From: Vibrio ziniensis
GTDB taxonomy: Bacteria; Pseudomonadota; Gammaproteobacteria; Enterobacterales; Vibrionaceae
Length of the DNA stretch: 64,000 bases
Direction of reading: 5' to 3'
Assembly (NCBI RefSeq): GCF_011064285.1
Contig: NZ_CP049332.1
Coordinates: 930,001-994,000, forward strand
This document shows positions 27,135 through 35,519 of the stretch, one piece after another. The translations under genes and the position numbers were made by a program. Each line of letters opens with the position of its first letter. Position 1 is the first letter of the stretch. The notes under the pieces were generated by a model, which saw nothing but the letters and a program-made list of their open reading frames with translations, did not search any database and was not told the origin of the DNA.

Positions 27135-29345
27135 TTAGTTTAACAACGCGTGGACTTTTTGCACTTGTTCACGCAATGATTCATCATCAATAGAAGTCAC
27201 TTCGCTTGCATTTTTCAGTAAGCTAACATCTTCTTGAACAACTTTACCTGCTTGGTCAACTGTATTGCCATTTACATAAAAGTGATTGTTAACCAAAGAA
27301 TCACCATTCACAACATCACTGTACTTGCTTGCTACAAAGAAACGGTATGAGCGGTTACCTTCGAAACTACCTTGCTTAACTTGTTCTGTATACGGACTCT
27401 TACGGAATAAGAAGTTAAAGCGAGTGTTATCAATAGATGTGTTGTTTTCAAGCACTAATGAACCTGGGTTAAAGTTATCAGTAAAACCATCCATGTTATT
27501 TTGGAAGGCTAAGCTATTTTTAACCACGTGAGCGACAGGTAGTCCCTCTCCACCAAGTTTAAATCCGTTACCTCTTGTACCACCTTTTGCATCAACAGTT
27601 AGTGTTTGGCCATTTTTGTAAGCAATTGAATCTAAAATGGTCACAACACCATTAGCGCCGTCTTCCACTTTGTTGAAAAGATCCCAACCGTCATCAATGT
27701 TGTGGTGGGATACGCAACGGATGAAAGTATTGCCATCTCCAATACGCATTTTAGCTGCAAAGCCGTCAGCGTTAATTTGTGAATCATCCATGTTGTTGTA
27801 GCTTTCACTGTCACTAACAATATTATGGCTAGCCCATAAAGCACGACCTAATTTGTCCGGTGAAGTGATTTGGAATCCTGTGTCTTGGGCTCCGTGCGTA
27901 ACAATATGACTAAAGTTGTTATAGCTGCCCCAAACAATATAACGAGCACCTGCTACTTCTAAGTTAGATACATTCCAGTAACTGGCATTGTGTTGGATAT
28001 CCCCAATAAAACGCACGTTGTTACCTTTTGCCACCAAGGTTTTTGGTGCTTCAGCTGTTCCGCTAACTGTTACAGGAATGGTAATGCCTTGGTAGTCACC
28101 ATCTTCTAGGGTAATTATTCCACCAGGAGCAACGAGTTTGATTGCAGTCTCTAAATCCAAATTGCCATTACTGCCATCTGGGTTTACAGAAATATTCATT
28201 GGATCTGGAAGAACAACTTTCTCAACCAACTGTTGATACGTTTTGGATGTTAAGTCTGGACCTTCAGAGGGCGTGTAAGTAACTGAAAACTCGTTATTGC
28301 CAGCATTTAAAGATGTATCAAATTTGAAAAAATCGCCCGCATTGACACTTTGCTTATCAATCAGTGTATTACCTTCGCGGCTAACAGTGAATGTACCAGC
28401 ATAGTTTGCACGGGATTGTAGGCTATAGTTGGCGATTGTGCTTCGATCAGGTGATGCTTGCTGTAAGACAACGTCCTGTAATTTTGCTGAATACTTTGGT
28501 GCATCAATTGTGCTTGCGTCACTTATTTCAAGTTTCACATCGCTGACTGCAATTTTTGCATTACGTGAGGCAAAGAAACCCACGTATTGATTGTCAGGGT
28601 CTTGCATTTCAACAATGTTAGCGTTGGCATTTTTGACTTCGTGTGTATTCACTGTGCTACCGTTGTCATAGCTAACGATATAGCCAGAATTAGTGCGAGT
28701 CAGTGACATTTTGAATGGAGTACCGTCAGTAAACGGAATACCTTTAATGAATTCGTTACGGCTCATTCTATTGCCGCCGGTACCCCATGGTTGGTAGATA
28801 CCATCTCGGAATTGAGCGTCAATATTGACTAAACCGTTATGTTCTTTCTTATTAGCACGTAGAAGATTTATCACCATATTTGAAGCGGCAGGAAACTCTT
28901 CTAGTCCCTCTGGTTGAGGGTTTTGGCGAGGTTCACCGATGATATCGCGCACCATAATACCAGCGCCTTCTTGACGGTTCGGCGCAGAGCCAGTTTCAGG
29001 CCCCAATTGCTCAAGAACAATCGTAGCTGAAAGAGTGAAATTTTTACTAGTTGGTAGTTTTGTATAGTAAAAAGTACCACCTTCGTGTGAGTTAGCTAAC
29101 TTGCCGCCGCGACTCTCAATAGTGAATGATTCTGCAACTTTACCTCGTTGAACAGGTTTACCATTTACTAGAACTTCGTTGGTGCCCACTTTTTCTGGCA
29201 GTATTGTAGAGCCAAAATTTAAATCTGTTGATTGACCAAAAGTCACAGCCTGCCAAGTCAATTCATCAGGATTATTTGTTGTTGACGAACATGCACCAAG
29301 TGCTAGTACGCTGCTAACAGCAAGAGTAATTTTGGAAAATTGCAT
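27135..29345 (-). CDS. PL9 pectate lyase lipoprotein, PelX-like exo type
   Basis: 736 residues. The N-terminus is a lipoprotein signal (MQFSKITLAVSSVLALGAC, Cys20 followed by Ser-Ser), so the enzyme is anchored in the periplasm or outer membrane. Residues about 30-280 form a beta-sandwich-like region, with a second small beta module to about 380. The remainder is the PL9 parallel beta-helix, with NADGFAAKMRIGDGNTFIRC, NIDDGWDLFNK and GNGFKLGGEG segments containing the acidic calcium ligands and conserved Lys typical of the family. The length matches exo-acting PelX (about 750) rather than PelL (about 425). It would release unsaturated digalacturonate from pectate by beta-elimination. Confidence 0.88.
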   Translation of the reverse strand: MQFSKITLAVSSVLALGACSSTTNNPDELTWQAVTFGQSTDLNFGSTILPEKVGTNEVLVNGKPVQRGKVAESFTIESRGGKLANSHEGGTFYYTKLPTSKNFTLSATIVLEQLGPETGSAPNRQEGAGIMVRDIIGEPRQNPQPEGLEEFPAASNMVINLLRANKKEHNGLVNIDAQFRDGIYQPWGTGGNRMSRNEFIKGIPFTDGTPFKMSLTRTNSGYIVSYDNGSTVNTHEVKNANANIVEMQDPDNQYVGFFASRNAKIAVSDVKLEISDASTIDAPKYSAKLQDVVLQQASPDRSTIANYSLQSRANYAGTFTVSREGNTLIDKQSVNAGDFFKFDTSLNAGNNEFSVTYTPSEGPDLTSKTYQQLVEKVVLPDPMNISVNPDGSNGNLDLETAIKLVAPGGIITLEDGDYQGITIPVTVSGTAEAPKTLVAKGNNVRFIGDIQHNASYWNVSNLEVAGARYIVWGSYNNFSHIVTHGAQDTGFQITSPDKLGRALWASHNIVSDSESYNNMDDSQINADGFAAKMRIGDGNTFIRCVSHHNIDDGWDLFNKVEDGANGVVTILDSIAYKNGQTLTVDAKGGTRGNGFKLGGEGLPVAHVVKNSLAFQNNMDGFTDNFNPGSLVLENNTSIDNTRFNFLFRKSPYTEQVKQGSFEGNRSYRFFVASKYSDVVNGDSLVNNHFYVNGNTVDQAGKVVQEDVSLLKNASEVTSIDDESLREQVQKVHALLN

Positions 29346-29385
29346 AAAACACCTAACGTATTGTAAATTTTAAAATTTAATAGAG

Positions 29386-29425
29386 AAAAAAGGCTAGCTC
29401 AAAGGTACGTTGAGCTAGCCTAAAA
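29386..29425 (-). terminator. Terminator after kdgM
   Basis: AGGCTAGCTCA / TGAGCTAGCCT eleven-base stem, flanked on both sides by A/T runs. It ends kdgM transcription before the PL9 gene. Confidence 0.88.
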
Positions 29426-29447
29426 AAGACAGGACTATGAGTTCAGA

Positions 29448-30215
29448 TTAGAACTTGTATTTGAGACCTACACGGTAGTATGGACGCCAGCTATCCTTAA
29501 CACTTGTATCTTTTGATGATGGATATAGACCGTATTCTGCATATGGAGATAAGCCGCTATCAAAGCCTGAGTATTCTGCTTTGAAGTTAATTTCGTTGAT
29601 ACCTTTGTTATCTTCATCAACAGTGTTTTTTTCTACGCCATTATCTAAACGAGAACGCTTGATTCGGTAATCAACAGCAGTGCTTAGTGCTAAATCTTCA
29701 ATACCTTTGTAGCTAGCTGCAACTGAGAACTGGTTGTAGTGTTCACTGTAATTTTTTGCACCTGTATCATTACCCTTTGTATCTTCTTCAGCCCAAGTGT
29801 CATAGTTGTAACGGTAACGAACAGACGCACTAAAATCACGGCTAAACTTATAAGCTAGTGTTAAGTTAGCTTGTTGTGACAGTTTATATGTATCGTTGGT
29901 TTCAATTTTTAGCTGAGGAGTTAAAGTAAAGTCGTCAGCGAATTTCCATGCATAGCTGATGTTTGCTTGAGTACCTGCTGTTTGAAAATCTTGCAGGAAA
30001 CTTTGGCCAGTAGGAGAAAGATATTTAGCTTCAACACCGAAACCGATACCGTTACTTAGACGGTTGTTGAAAGCGATACGATATTTATGTTGGTAATCTG
30101 GGTTCTTTTCACCGTGACTAGGGTTGTACTCTTCACGAATATCGAAATCAGCAGCGTAAACCACTGTAGAAGATGCAAGAGCCATCAGAATTGCAGAGGT
30201 AAGGACTTTTTTCAT
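29448..30215 (-). CDS. kdgM: Oligogalacturonate-specific porin KdgM
   Basis: 255 residues of small outer-membrane beta-barrel. A signal peptide (MKKVLTSAILMALASSTVVYA) is followed by ADFDIREEYNPSHGEKNPDYQHKYRI, then alternating amphipathic strands rich in Tyr/Lys, ending in YRVGLKYKF with the C-terminal Phe required for barrel insertion. The length and N-terminal pattern fit the KdgM/NanC family of 12-stranded porins, which admit acidic oligosaccharides. Candidate CRP and KdgR sites lie upstream. It is monocistronic and divergent from togMNAB, the inner-membrane step for the same substrate. Confidence 0.92.
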   Translation of the reverse strand: MKKVLTSAILMALASSTVVYAADFDIREEYNPSHGEKNPDYQHKYRIAFNNRLSNGIGFGVEAKYLSPTGQSFLQDFQTAGTQANISYAWKFADDFTLTPQLKIETNDTYKLSQQANLTLAYKFSRDFSASVRYRYNYDTWAEEDTKGNDTGAKNYSEHYNQFSVAASYKGIEDLALSTAVDYRIKRSRLDNGVEKNTVDEDNKGINEINFKAEYSGFDSGLSPYAEYGLYPSSKDTSVKDSWRPYYRVGLKYKF

Positions 30216-30307
30216 ATTAAAACACCGTTTTTTTATTTATGACTTGATGTTCAATTTAACTGAAAAAAATTTTTTTAAAATGGAACTTTCTAAAATGTGT
30301 GATCTTT

Positions 30308-30320
30308 GAAACAGTGTTTT
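30308..30320 (-). promoter_or_regulatory. KdgR-like operator upstream of kdgM
   Basis: GAAAC-AGT-GTTTT matches the KdgR core RAAAC-N3-GTTTY with one weak position. It lies 93-105 bases upstream of the kdgM ATG, next to an AT-rich TATATA stretch (about 30322-30330) that could be the -10 region, so binding would block RNA polymerase. Confidence 0.5.
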
Positions 30321-30340
30321 ATATATTAAAGCTGATTCGG

Positions 30341-30356
30341 TGTGATCAGTGTAACA
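30341..30356 (-). promoter_or_regulatory. CRP-like site upstream of kdgM
   Basis: TGTGATCAGTGTAACA fits TGTGA-N6-TCACA with one mismatch. It is upstream of the KdgR-like box, a position suitable for activation of kdgM when preferred sugars are absent. Confidence 0.45.
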
Positions 30357-31073
30357 TTTGTATCGGTTTTTAACGCAGTTACCAATTCTATTTTGATGAT
30401 TTATTAGTTTTGTGAATTGATTTAATCCAAGCTGTAGACTTGATTAGGTAATGGATAGTACGTTTTCAGGTATTAAATAGGGGTTGGATTCATTGACAAG
30501 GATATTCAGATACGGAAGAAAATCTCACGTTTATAGCAAGTCACTCATGATGATTATTCAAAAATGTAGTCTGATGCTTATTTGATAGGTAGGTTTTGTC
30601 TGATAGGTGAAGTAGCGGCAGTGGGAAGCGGTGTTAGGTTTTTGTTATAATAGTATTTCTGTTAAATCAATTTTTCTTCAAATGTATTTTATTATTCAAT
30701 ATTGATAAAACAATCATTTAATAAACTGCTGATAATTATTTTATAAATGTGATTTGTTTTTTTGTTTAATAAAAACGCTAACCGTGATTAAAATTGATTT
30801 ATATCAATATTTAGTGTTTGTGCATTTGGCTGCTTCATCAAGGATAGCTATTTATAACTATCAATATAGCTTTAATTTACAATACATTCTGGTCAGACCT
30901 GGGATGTTTCCATGGAAATCAAGAAAATTTTAAATTTAGAAACATATAATCGCTAAAATAGGAACTTCGTTTCATTTTTTTATTACTTTAATAAAAAAAT
31001 AATATCCAAGATCACAAATAATGAGTTTTCGCATGGTAATCGTTATAAATTACGGTTTAATAGATAGCGGAAG
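30357..31073. promoter_or_regulatory. Long divergent intergenic region kdgM / togM
   Basis: Over 700 non-coding AT-rich bases. GGAAC-TTC-GTTTC at 30961-30973 is a KdgR-core match with one mismatch and lies about 165 bases before the togM start. I saw no small ORF with a ribosome site and no recognised RNA. The size exceeds what two simple promoters need. Confidence 0.4.
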
Positions 31074-31110
31074 CCGATGGGTCTCTGGGAGAACGTATCT
31101 AACCCATCGG
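31074..31110 (+). promoter_or_regulatory. Leader hairpin in front of togM
   Basis: CCGATGGGT / ACCCATCGG nine-base perfect stem with a nineteen-base loop, ending 26 bases before the togM start codon and 15 bases before its AGG ribosome site. No T run follows, so it is not a terminator; an mRNA-stability or leader-control role is possible. Confidence 0.5.
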
Positions 31111-31136
31111 TCATTTATCTATACGAGGACGAGAAA

Positions 31137-32024
31137 ATGTATGAAAATCGTAAGCTTGGATTAGCGTACTTATCTCCCTATATCATAGGGTTGATAATGT
31201 TTACCGCTTTTCCGTTCATTTCATCATTCGTGATGAGCTTTACCGATTATGACATGATGACTTCACCAGAATTCATCGGTATTGAAAACTATCGGTACAT
31301 GCTCACAGAAGATGATACTTTTTGGAAATCAATGAGCGTTACATTCTTGTACGTTTTCTTGACCATTCCAGTAAAACTAGCATTTGCACTTGGCATCGCG
31401 TTTATCCTTAACTTCAAGTTAAGAGGTATTGGCTTCTTCCGTACTGCCTATTATATCCCTTCAATTCTGGGTAGTAGTATTGCAATCGCGGTACTTTGGC
31501 GCGCTCTATTTGCTATTGATGGTGTACTAAACGGTGCTTTAGGCTTTATTGGTATCGATCCTATCAACTGGTTAGGTGAACCTGCATTCGCGCTATTCTC
31601 TATTACATTATTGCGTGCGTGGCAATTTGGTTCTGCGATGGTTATCTTCCTAGCAGCACTACAAAACGTACCACAATCTCAGTATGAAGCTGCGATGATC
31701 GACGGTGCAAGTAAATGGCAAATGTTTATGAAAGTAACTGTGCCACTAATTACACCAGTTATCTTCTTTAACTTCATTATGCAAACAACTCAGGCATTCC
31801 AAGAGTTTACAGCTCCTTACGTAATCACTGGTGGCGGCCCAATGAAGTCTACTTACCTGATCTCTCTATATATCTATGAGACGGCGTTTAAGTTCTTTGA
31901 TATGGGTTACGGCAGCGCATTGGCATGGGCACTATTTATCGTAGTTGCAATCTTTACGTCAATCACATTCCGTTCGTCGAAGTACTGGGTGTTCTACTCA
32001 GGTGATAAGGGAGGCAGATCATAA
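31137..32024 (+). CDS. togM: Oligogalacturonide ABC transporter permease TogM
   Basis: 295 residues from the ATG at 31137, which has GAGG 8 bases upstream; an in-frame ATG at 31077 lies inside a hairpin stem and would add a non-conserved hydrophilic tail. Six transmembrane helices and the EAA loop (EAAMIDGASKWQMFMKVTVPLITP) identify a MalF-type sugar permease. With TogN it forms the inner-membrane channel for oligogalacturonides. The TAA overlaps the ATG of togN by one base. Confidence 0.9.
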   Translation: MYENRKLGLAYLSPYIIGLIMFTAFPFISSFVMSFTDYDMMTSPEFIGIENYRYMLTEDDTFWKSMSVTFLYVFLTIPVKLAFALGIAFILNFKLRGIGFFRTAYYIPSILGSSIAIAVLWRALFAIDGVLNGALGFIGIDPINWLGEPAFALFSITLLRAWQFGSAMVIFLAALQNVPQSQYEAAMIDGASKWQMFMKVTVPLITPVIFFNFIMQTTQAFQEFTAPYVITGGGPMKSTYLISLYIYETAFKFFDMGYGSALAWALFIVVAIFTSITFRSSKYWVFYSGDKGGRS

Positions 32025-32917
32025 TGACAACTGCAATTTCAGAGACTTCTGTTTCTAACGTAGAAAATGAGCGCACGATTCGTCGTGAAAAGATTAACGC
32101 AGCAATTCGTTACATCGTATTGATTGCTGTAGGTTTCCTAATGCTTTACCCACTATTGTGGATGTTTACTGCAGCAATGAAACCAAACCATGAAATCTTC
32201 TCTTCTATGAGCTTAATTCCAAGTGAGTGGAGTTTAGAAGGTTTCATTAACGGTTGGAAAACCGGTACTGAATTTACGTTTGGTCACTACATTATCAATA
32301 CATTCTTGTATGTATTACCAAAAGTTATTCTTACTGTAATTTCTTCAACTATTGTTGCATACGCGTTTGCGCGTTTTGAAATTCCGTTTAAGAAGTTCTG
32401 GTTTGCTACGCTAATCGCAAGCATCCTGCTTCCACAATCTGTACTACTTATTCCGCAATACATCATGTTCCGCGAAATGGGTTTACTTGATAGTTATCTA
32501 CCATTGTACTTGCCATTGGCATTTGCAACACAAGGTTTCTTCGTATTCATGTTGGTTCAGTTCCTACGTGGTGTACCAACTGATATGGAAGAAGCTGCAA
32601 TGATTGATGGTTGTAACTCGTTCCAAGTGCTATGGCACGTAGTGGTTCCTGTTATCCGCCCAGCAATCATCTCTGTTGCACTGTTCCAGTTCATGTGGTC
32701 AGTAAACGATTTCTTAGGTCCACTTATCTACGTATCAAGTGTAGAGAAGTACCCAATCGCACTTGCTTTGAAAATGTCAATCGACGTTACAGAAGGCGCG
32801 AAGTGGAATGAAATCCTAGCAATGGCATCTATCGCTATCATCCCGTCAATCGTCGTGTTCTTCATGTCTCAGAAGTACTTTATCGAAGGCGCAGCTAGCA
32901 GCGGTATTAAAGGTTAA
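32024..32917 (+). CDS. togN: Oligogalacturonide ABC transporter permease TogN
   Basis: 297-residue MalG-type permease with a hydrophilic N-terminal extension, six predicted helices and the EAA loop (MEEAAMIDGCNSFQVLWHVVVPVIRPA). It is translationally coupled to togM by a one-base overlap and followed 18 bases later by togA. It pairs with TogM. Confidence 0.92.
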   Translation: MTTAISETSVSNVENERTIRREKINAAIRYIVLIAVGFLMLYPLLWMFTAAMKPNHEIFSSMSLIPSEWSLEGFINGWKTGTEFTFGHYIINTFLYVLPKVILTVISSTIVAYAFARFEIPFKKFWFATLIASILLPQSVLLIPQYIMFREMGLLDSYLPLYLPLAFATQGFFVFMLVQFLRGVPTDMEEAAMIDGCNSFQVLWHVVVPVIRPAIISVALFQFMWSVNDFLGPLIYVSSVEKYPIALALKMSIDVTEGAKWNEILAMASIAIIPSIVVFFMSQKYFIEGAASSGIKG

Positions 32918-32935
32918 TTTTTTGGAGTAAGTAAA

Positions 32936-34072
32936 ATGGCAGAAGTTAAATTTAATAAACTAGAGAAAGTTTATTCAAACGGTTTTAAAGCAGTACACGG
33001 TATCGATCTAACAATCAAAGATGGTGAGTTCCTAGTAATCGTAGGCCCATCAGGTTGTGCAAAATCCACTACGCTACGTATGTTAGCGGGTCTAGAAACA
33101 ATCAGCGGTGGTGAAATCACTATCGGTGGTACAGTAGTGAATAACTTGGCACCAAAAGATCGCGGCATCGCGATGGTATTCCAGAACTACGCGCTATACC
33201 CACACATGACAGTAGAAGAGAACCTAGGTTTTGGTTTGAAACTGCAAAAGCTTCCAAAAGAAGAAATTGAAGCACGCGTTAAAGAAGCTGCTGAAATTCT
33301 TGAAATTGAAGAGCTACTGGATCGTCTACCACGTCAGCTTTCTGGTGGTCAGGCTCAGCGTGTAGCGGTAGGTCGTGCAATCGTTAAGAAACCAGAAGTG
33401 TTCCTATTCGATGAACCTCTATCAAACTTGGATGCAAAATTACGTGCATCGATGCGTGTTCGTATTTCTGATCTACACCGTCACCTTAAGCAGTCTGGTA
33501 ACCCAGCAACGGCTGTTTACGTAACGCACGACCAAACAGAAGCGATGACAATGGGCGACCGTATCTGTGTAATGAAACTTGGCGAAATCATGCAAGTTGA
33601 TACACCTACTGAGCTATACAACAGCCCAGTGAATATGTTCGTAGCTGGCTTCATCGGCGCGCCAGAAATGAACCTACTTGACGTAGAGCTAACAGATGAA
33701 AATGGCCAGATGTTTGTTTCTCTAGGTGGCCAACGTCTAGTTCTTCCTGAAGCGAAAACGCAAGCAGTACGTGGCAACGGTTACGACAAGACTGTGTTCG
33801 GTATTCGTCCAGACAATATTACTCTTTCTCTCGCTGATGATGAAAATGTTCAAACTATCGTTGGTGATGTTGTTCGTATGGAGAACATGGGTCATGAAGT
33901 ATTTGTTTACTTCCGTGTTGGTGATAAAGAGCTAACTGCACGTGTACCTGTTGACGATGTTCGCACTAAGTTAGACATGAAACTACAGAAAGATGTGAAG
34001 TTTGCTGTTGAAATGAGCAAAGTGCATATTTTCGATAAGAAAACAGAGAAAAATATTTCTCTACTAAAATAA
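32936..34072 (+). CDS. togA: Oligogalacturonide ABC transporter ATPase TogA
   Basis: 378 residues, MalK/UgpC type. Walker A is GPSGCAKST near residue 37 (Ala in place of the more usual Gly before the Lys), followed by Q-loop FQNYALYPHM, signature LSGGQAQR, Walker B VFLFDEPLSNLDAKLR and switch His in VTHDQTEAMT. The C-terminal 130 residues form the regulatory OB-fold/TOBE domain. It energises TogMN. GGAG precedes the ATG. Codon choice in the tog genes looks strongly biased, consistent with high expression when induced. Confidence 0.92.
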   Translation: MAEVKFNKLEKVYSNGFKAVHGIDLTIKDGEFLVIVGPSGCAKSTTLRMLAGLETISGGEITIGGTVVNNLAPKDRGIAMVFQNYALYPHMTVEENLGFGLKLQKLPKEEIEARVKEAAEILEIEELLDRLPRQLSGGQAQRVAVGRAIVKKPEVFLFDEPLSNLDAKLRASMRVRISDLHRHLKQSGNPATAVYVTHDQTEAMTMGDRICVMKLGEIMQVDTPTELYNSPVNMFVAGFIGAPEMNLLDVELTDENGQMFVSLGGQRLVLPEAKTQAVRGNGYDKTVFGIRPDNITLSLADDENVQTIVGDVVRMENMGHEVFVYFRVGDKELTARVPVDDVRTKLDMKLQKDVKFAVEMSKVHIFDKKTEKNISLLK

Positions 34073-34088
34073 AACTGGAGACATTTCC

Positions 34089-35369
34089 ATGAATCAAAAG
34101 GTATTGACTACACTTATCGCTGCTGCAATTGGTGCTACGTCTGCTTCAGCATTTGCTGATGTAGAACTACGTATGTCTTGGTGGGGTGGTAATGACCGTC
34201 ACCAATCTACACTGCAAGCATTGAAAAAGTTTGAAGAGAAGTACCCTGGTATTAAAGTTAAAGCTGAATACACGGGTTGGGATGGTCACACTTCACGTAT
34301 GACTACTCAGGTAGCAGGTAACACTGAACCAGATGTAATGCAAACTAACTACAACTGGCTACCTCTATTCTCTAAGAATGGTGACGGCTTTTACGATATG
34401 AACCAGCAGAAAGATGCTCTTCATATGGCTGCGTTCCCTAAATCTGCACTAGATATGACTACTATCGGCGGAAAAGTGAATGGTCTTCCAGTAAGTATGA
34501 CTTCTCGCGTGTTCTACTTTAACAAGACAATGTTCGAAAAAGCAGGAGTTGAATACCCAGAAAACTGGGATCAGCTAATGGCTGCTGGTAAAGCATTCGA
34601 GAAGAATCTTGGTGCTGATTACTACCCGCTAGTTATCGAATCTCGTGACGTGTTCGCTATGAACCGTTCACTCATGATTCAAACTATGGGCAAAGACATT
34701 ATCGACGCTGAGAAAGTTGTTCTAAACTACGATCAAAAAGAGATGGAAAAATTCTTCCAACTTTACGTAGATCAAGTTAAGAGCCACGTATTCCCATCAA
34801 CGAAAGAGTTCGCGTCATACGGTAAAGGTAACCTTTACGAAATGCGTCCTTGGATTGATGGTCGCTTCGGTGGTCTATACATGTGGGATACAGCCGTTGG
34901 TAAATACGCCGCTAACCTAGATCCTTCAATGACTCTAGAACTAGCTCCATACCCAATGGCACCAGGCGCAACTGACTCTGGTCTACTTGCTCGTCCATCA
35001 ATGATGTTCTCTATGGGGCGTAATACTAAGCACCCTGAAGAAGCTGCGAAGCTGATCAACTTCCTGATGAACGATCCTGATGGTGTTAAGATCCTAGGCT
35101 TATCTCGTGGTATTCCTCTAAGCTCAGAAGGTCTGCAAGCTCTACATGATGCTAACGCAATTGACCAAAACGGCTTGGGTTACCTAGGTTACCTACAAGG
35201 TCAATCACTACCTAAAGTAATTCTTCCAACAACTTACACTGATAACGCTCAGCTAATGGAGCTATATGGTGAAGTCATGGAAAAACTAGATTACGGTCAA
35301 ACAGATGTTAAATCTGCAGCGTCTGACTTTATCCGTCGCGGTAACCGTATCCTTAAACGTATTAACTAA
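34089..35369 (+). CDS. togB: Oligogalacturonide-binding periplasmic protein TogB
   Basis: 426 residues, extracellular solute-binding family 1. It has a signal peptide with cleavage near ASAFA-DVELRMSWWGG, then the binding-protein fold (ALKKFEEKYPGIKVKAEYTGWDGH, VMQTNYNWLPLF, EAAKLINFLMNDPDG). It captures oligogalacturonides that have crossed KdgM. It is the last gene of the tight togMNAB run, 16 bases after togA, and is followed by two hairpins. Confidence 0.92.
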   Translation: MNQKVLTTLIAAAIGATSASAFADVELRMSWWGGNDRHQSTLQALKKFEEKYPGIKVKAEYTGWDGHTSRMTTQVAGNTEPDVMQTNYNWLPLFSKNGDGFYDMNQQKDALHMAAFPKSALDMTTIGGKVNGLPVSMTSRVFYFNKTMFEKAGVEYPENWDQLMAAGKAFEKNLGADYYPLVIESRDVFAMNRSLMIQTMGKDIIDAEKVVLNYDQKEMEKFFQLYVDQVKSHVFPSTKEFASYGKGNLYEMRPWIDGRFGGLYMWDTAVGKYAANLDPSMTLELAPYPMAPGATDSGLLARPSMMFSMGRNTKHPEEAAKLINFLMNDPDGVKILGLSRGIPLSSEGLQALHDANAIDQNGLGYLGYLQGQSLPKVILPTTYTDNAQLMELYGEVMEKLDYGQTDVKSAASDFIRRGNRILKRIN

Positions 35370-35380
35370 TAATGCGTGAG

Positions 35381-35406
35381 TTTAGTCTCCTTTCGGGGAG
35401 ACTAAA
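35381..35406 (+). terminator. Hairpin 1 after togB
   Basis: TTTAGTCTCC / GGAGACTAAA ten-base stem with a six-base loop. No T run follows, and the next hairpin begins at its last base. Confidence 0.6.
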
Positions 35407-35436
35407 TACCCAAGTGACGTCACGTCACTTGGGTAT
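35406..35436. repeat. Perfect palindromic hairpin 2 between togB and pelW
   Basis: ATACCCAAGTGACG / CGTCACTTGGGTAT, fourteen paired bases around a three-base loop (TCA). It is a REP-like stem with no T run, placed where togMNAB mRNA would be protected and pelW read-through reduced. Confidence 0.65.
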
Positions 35437-35519
35437 GCTTGTTTATAGCAAACGAAAAAGTATACGAGTTATATTTTCTCGCTTGTTATCAACACCTTCC
35501 TGCTTTTGGAGAGAGTATT

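Noticed and set aside
31077..31136. Upstream ATG as start of TogM
   Set aside because: It lies inside a hairpin stem and lacks a ribosome site; the ATG at 31137 has a good one and gives the normal family length.
35406..35436. Intrinsic terminator
   Set aside because: The perfect stem has no T run after it, so it is recorded as a repeat/hairpin instead.
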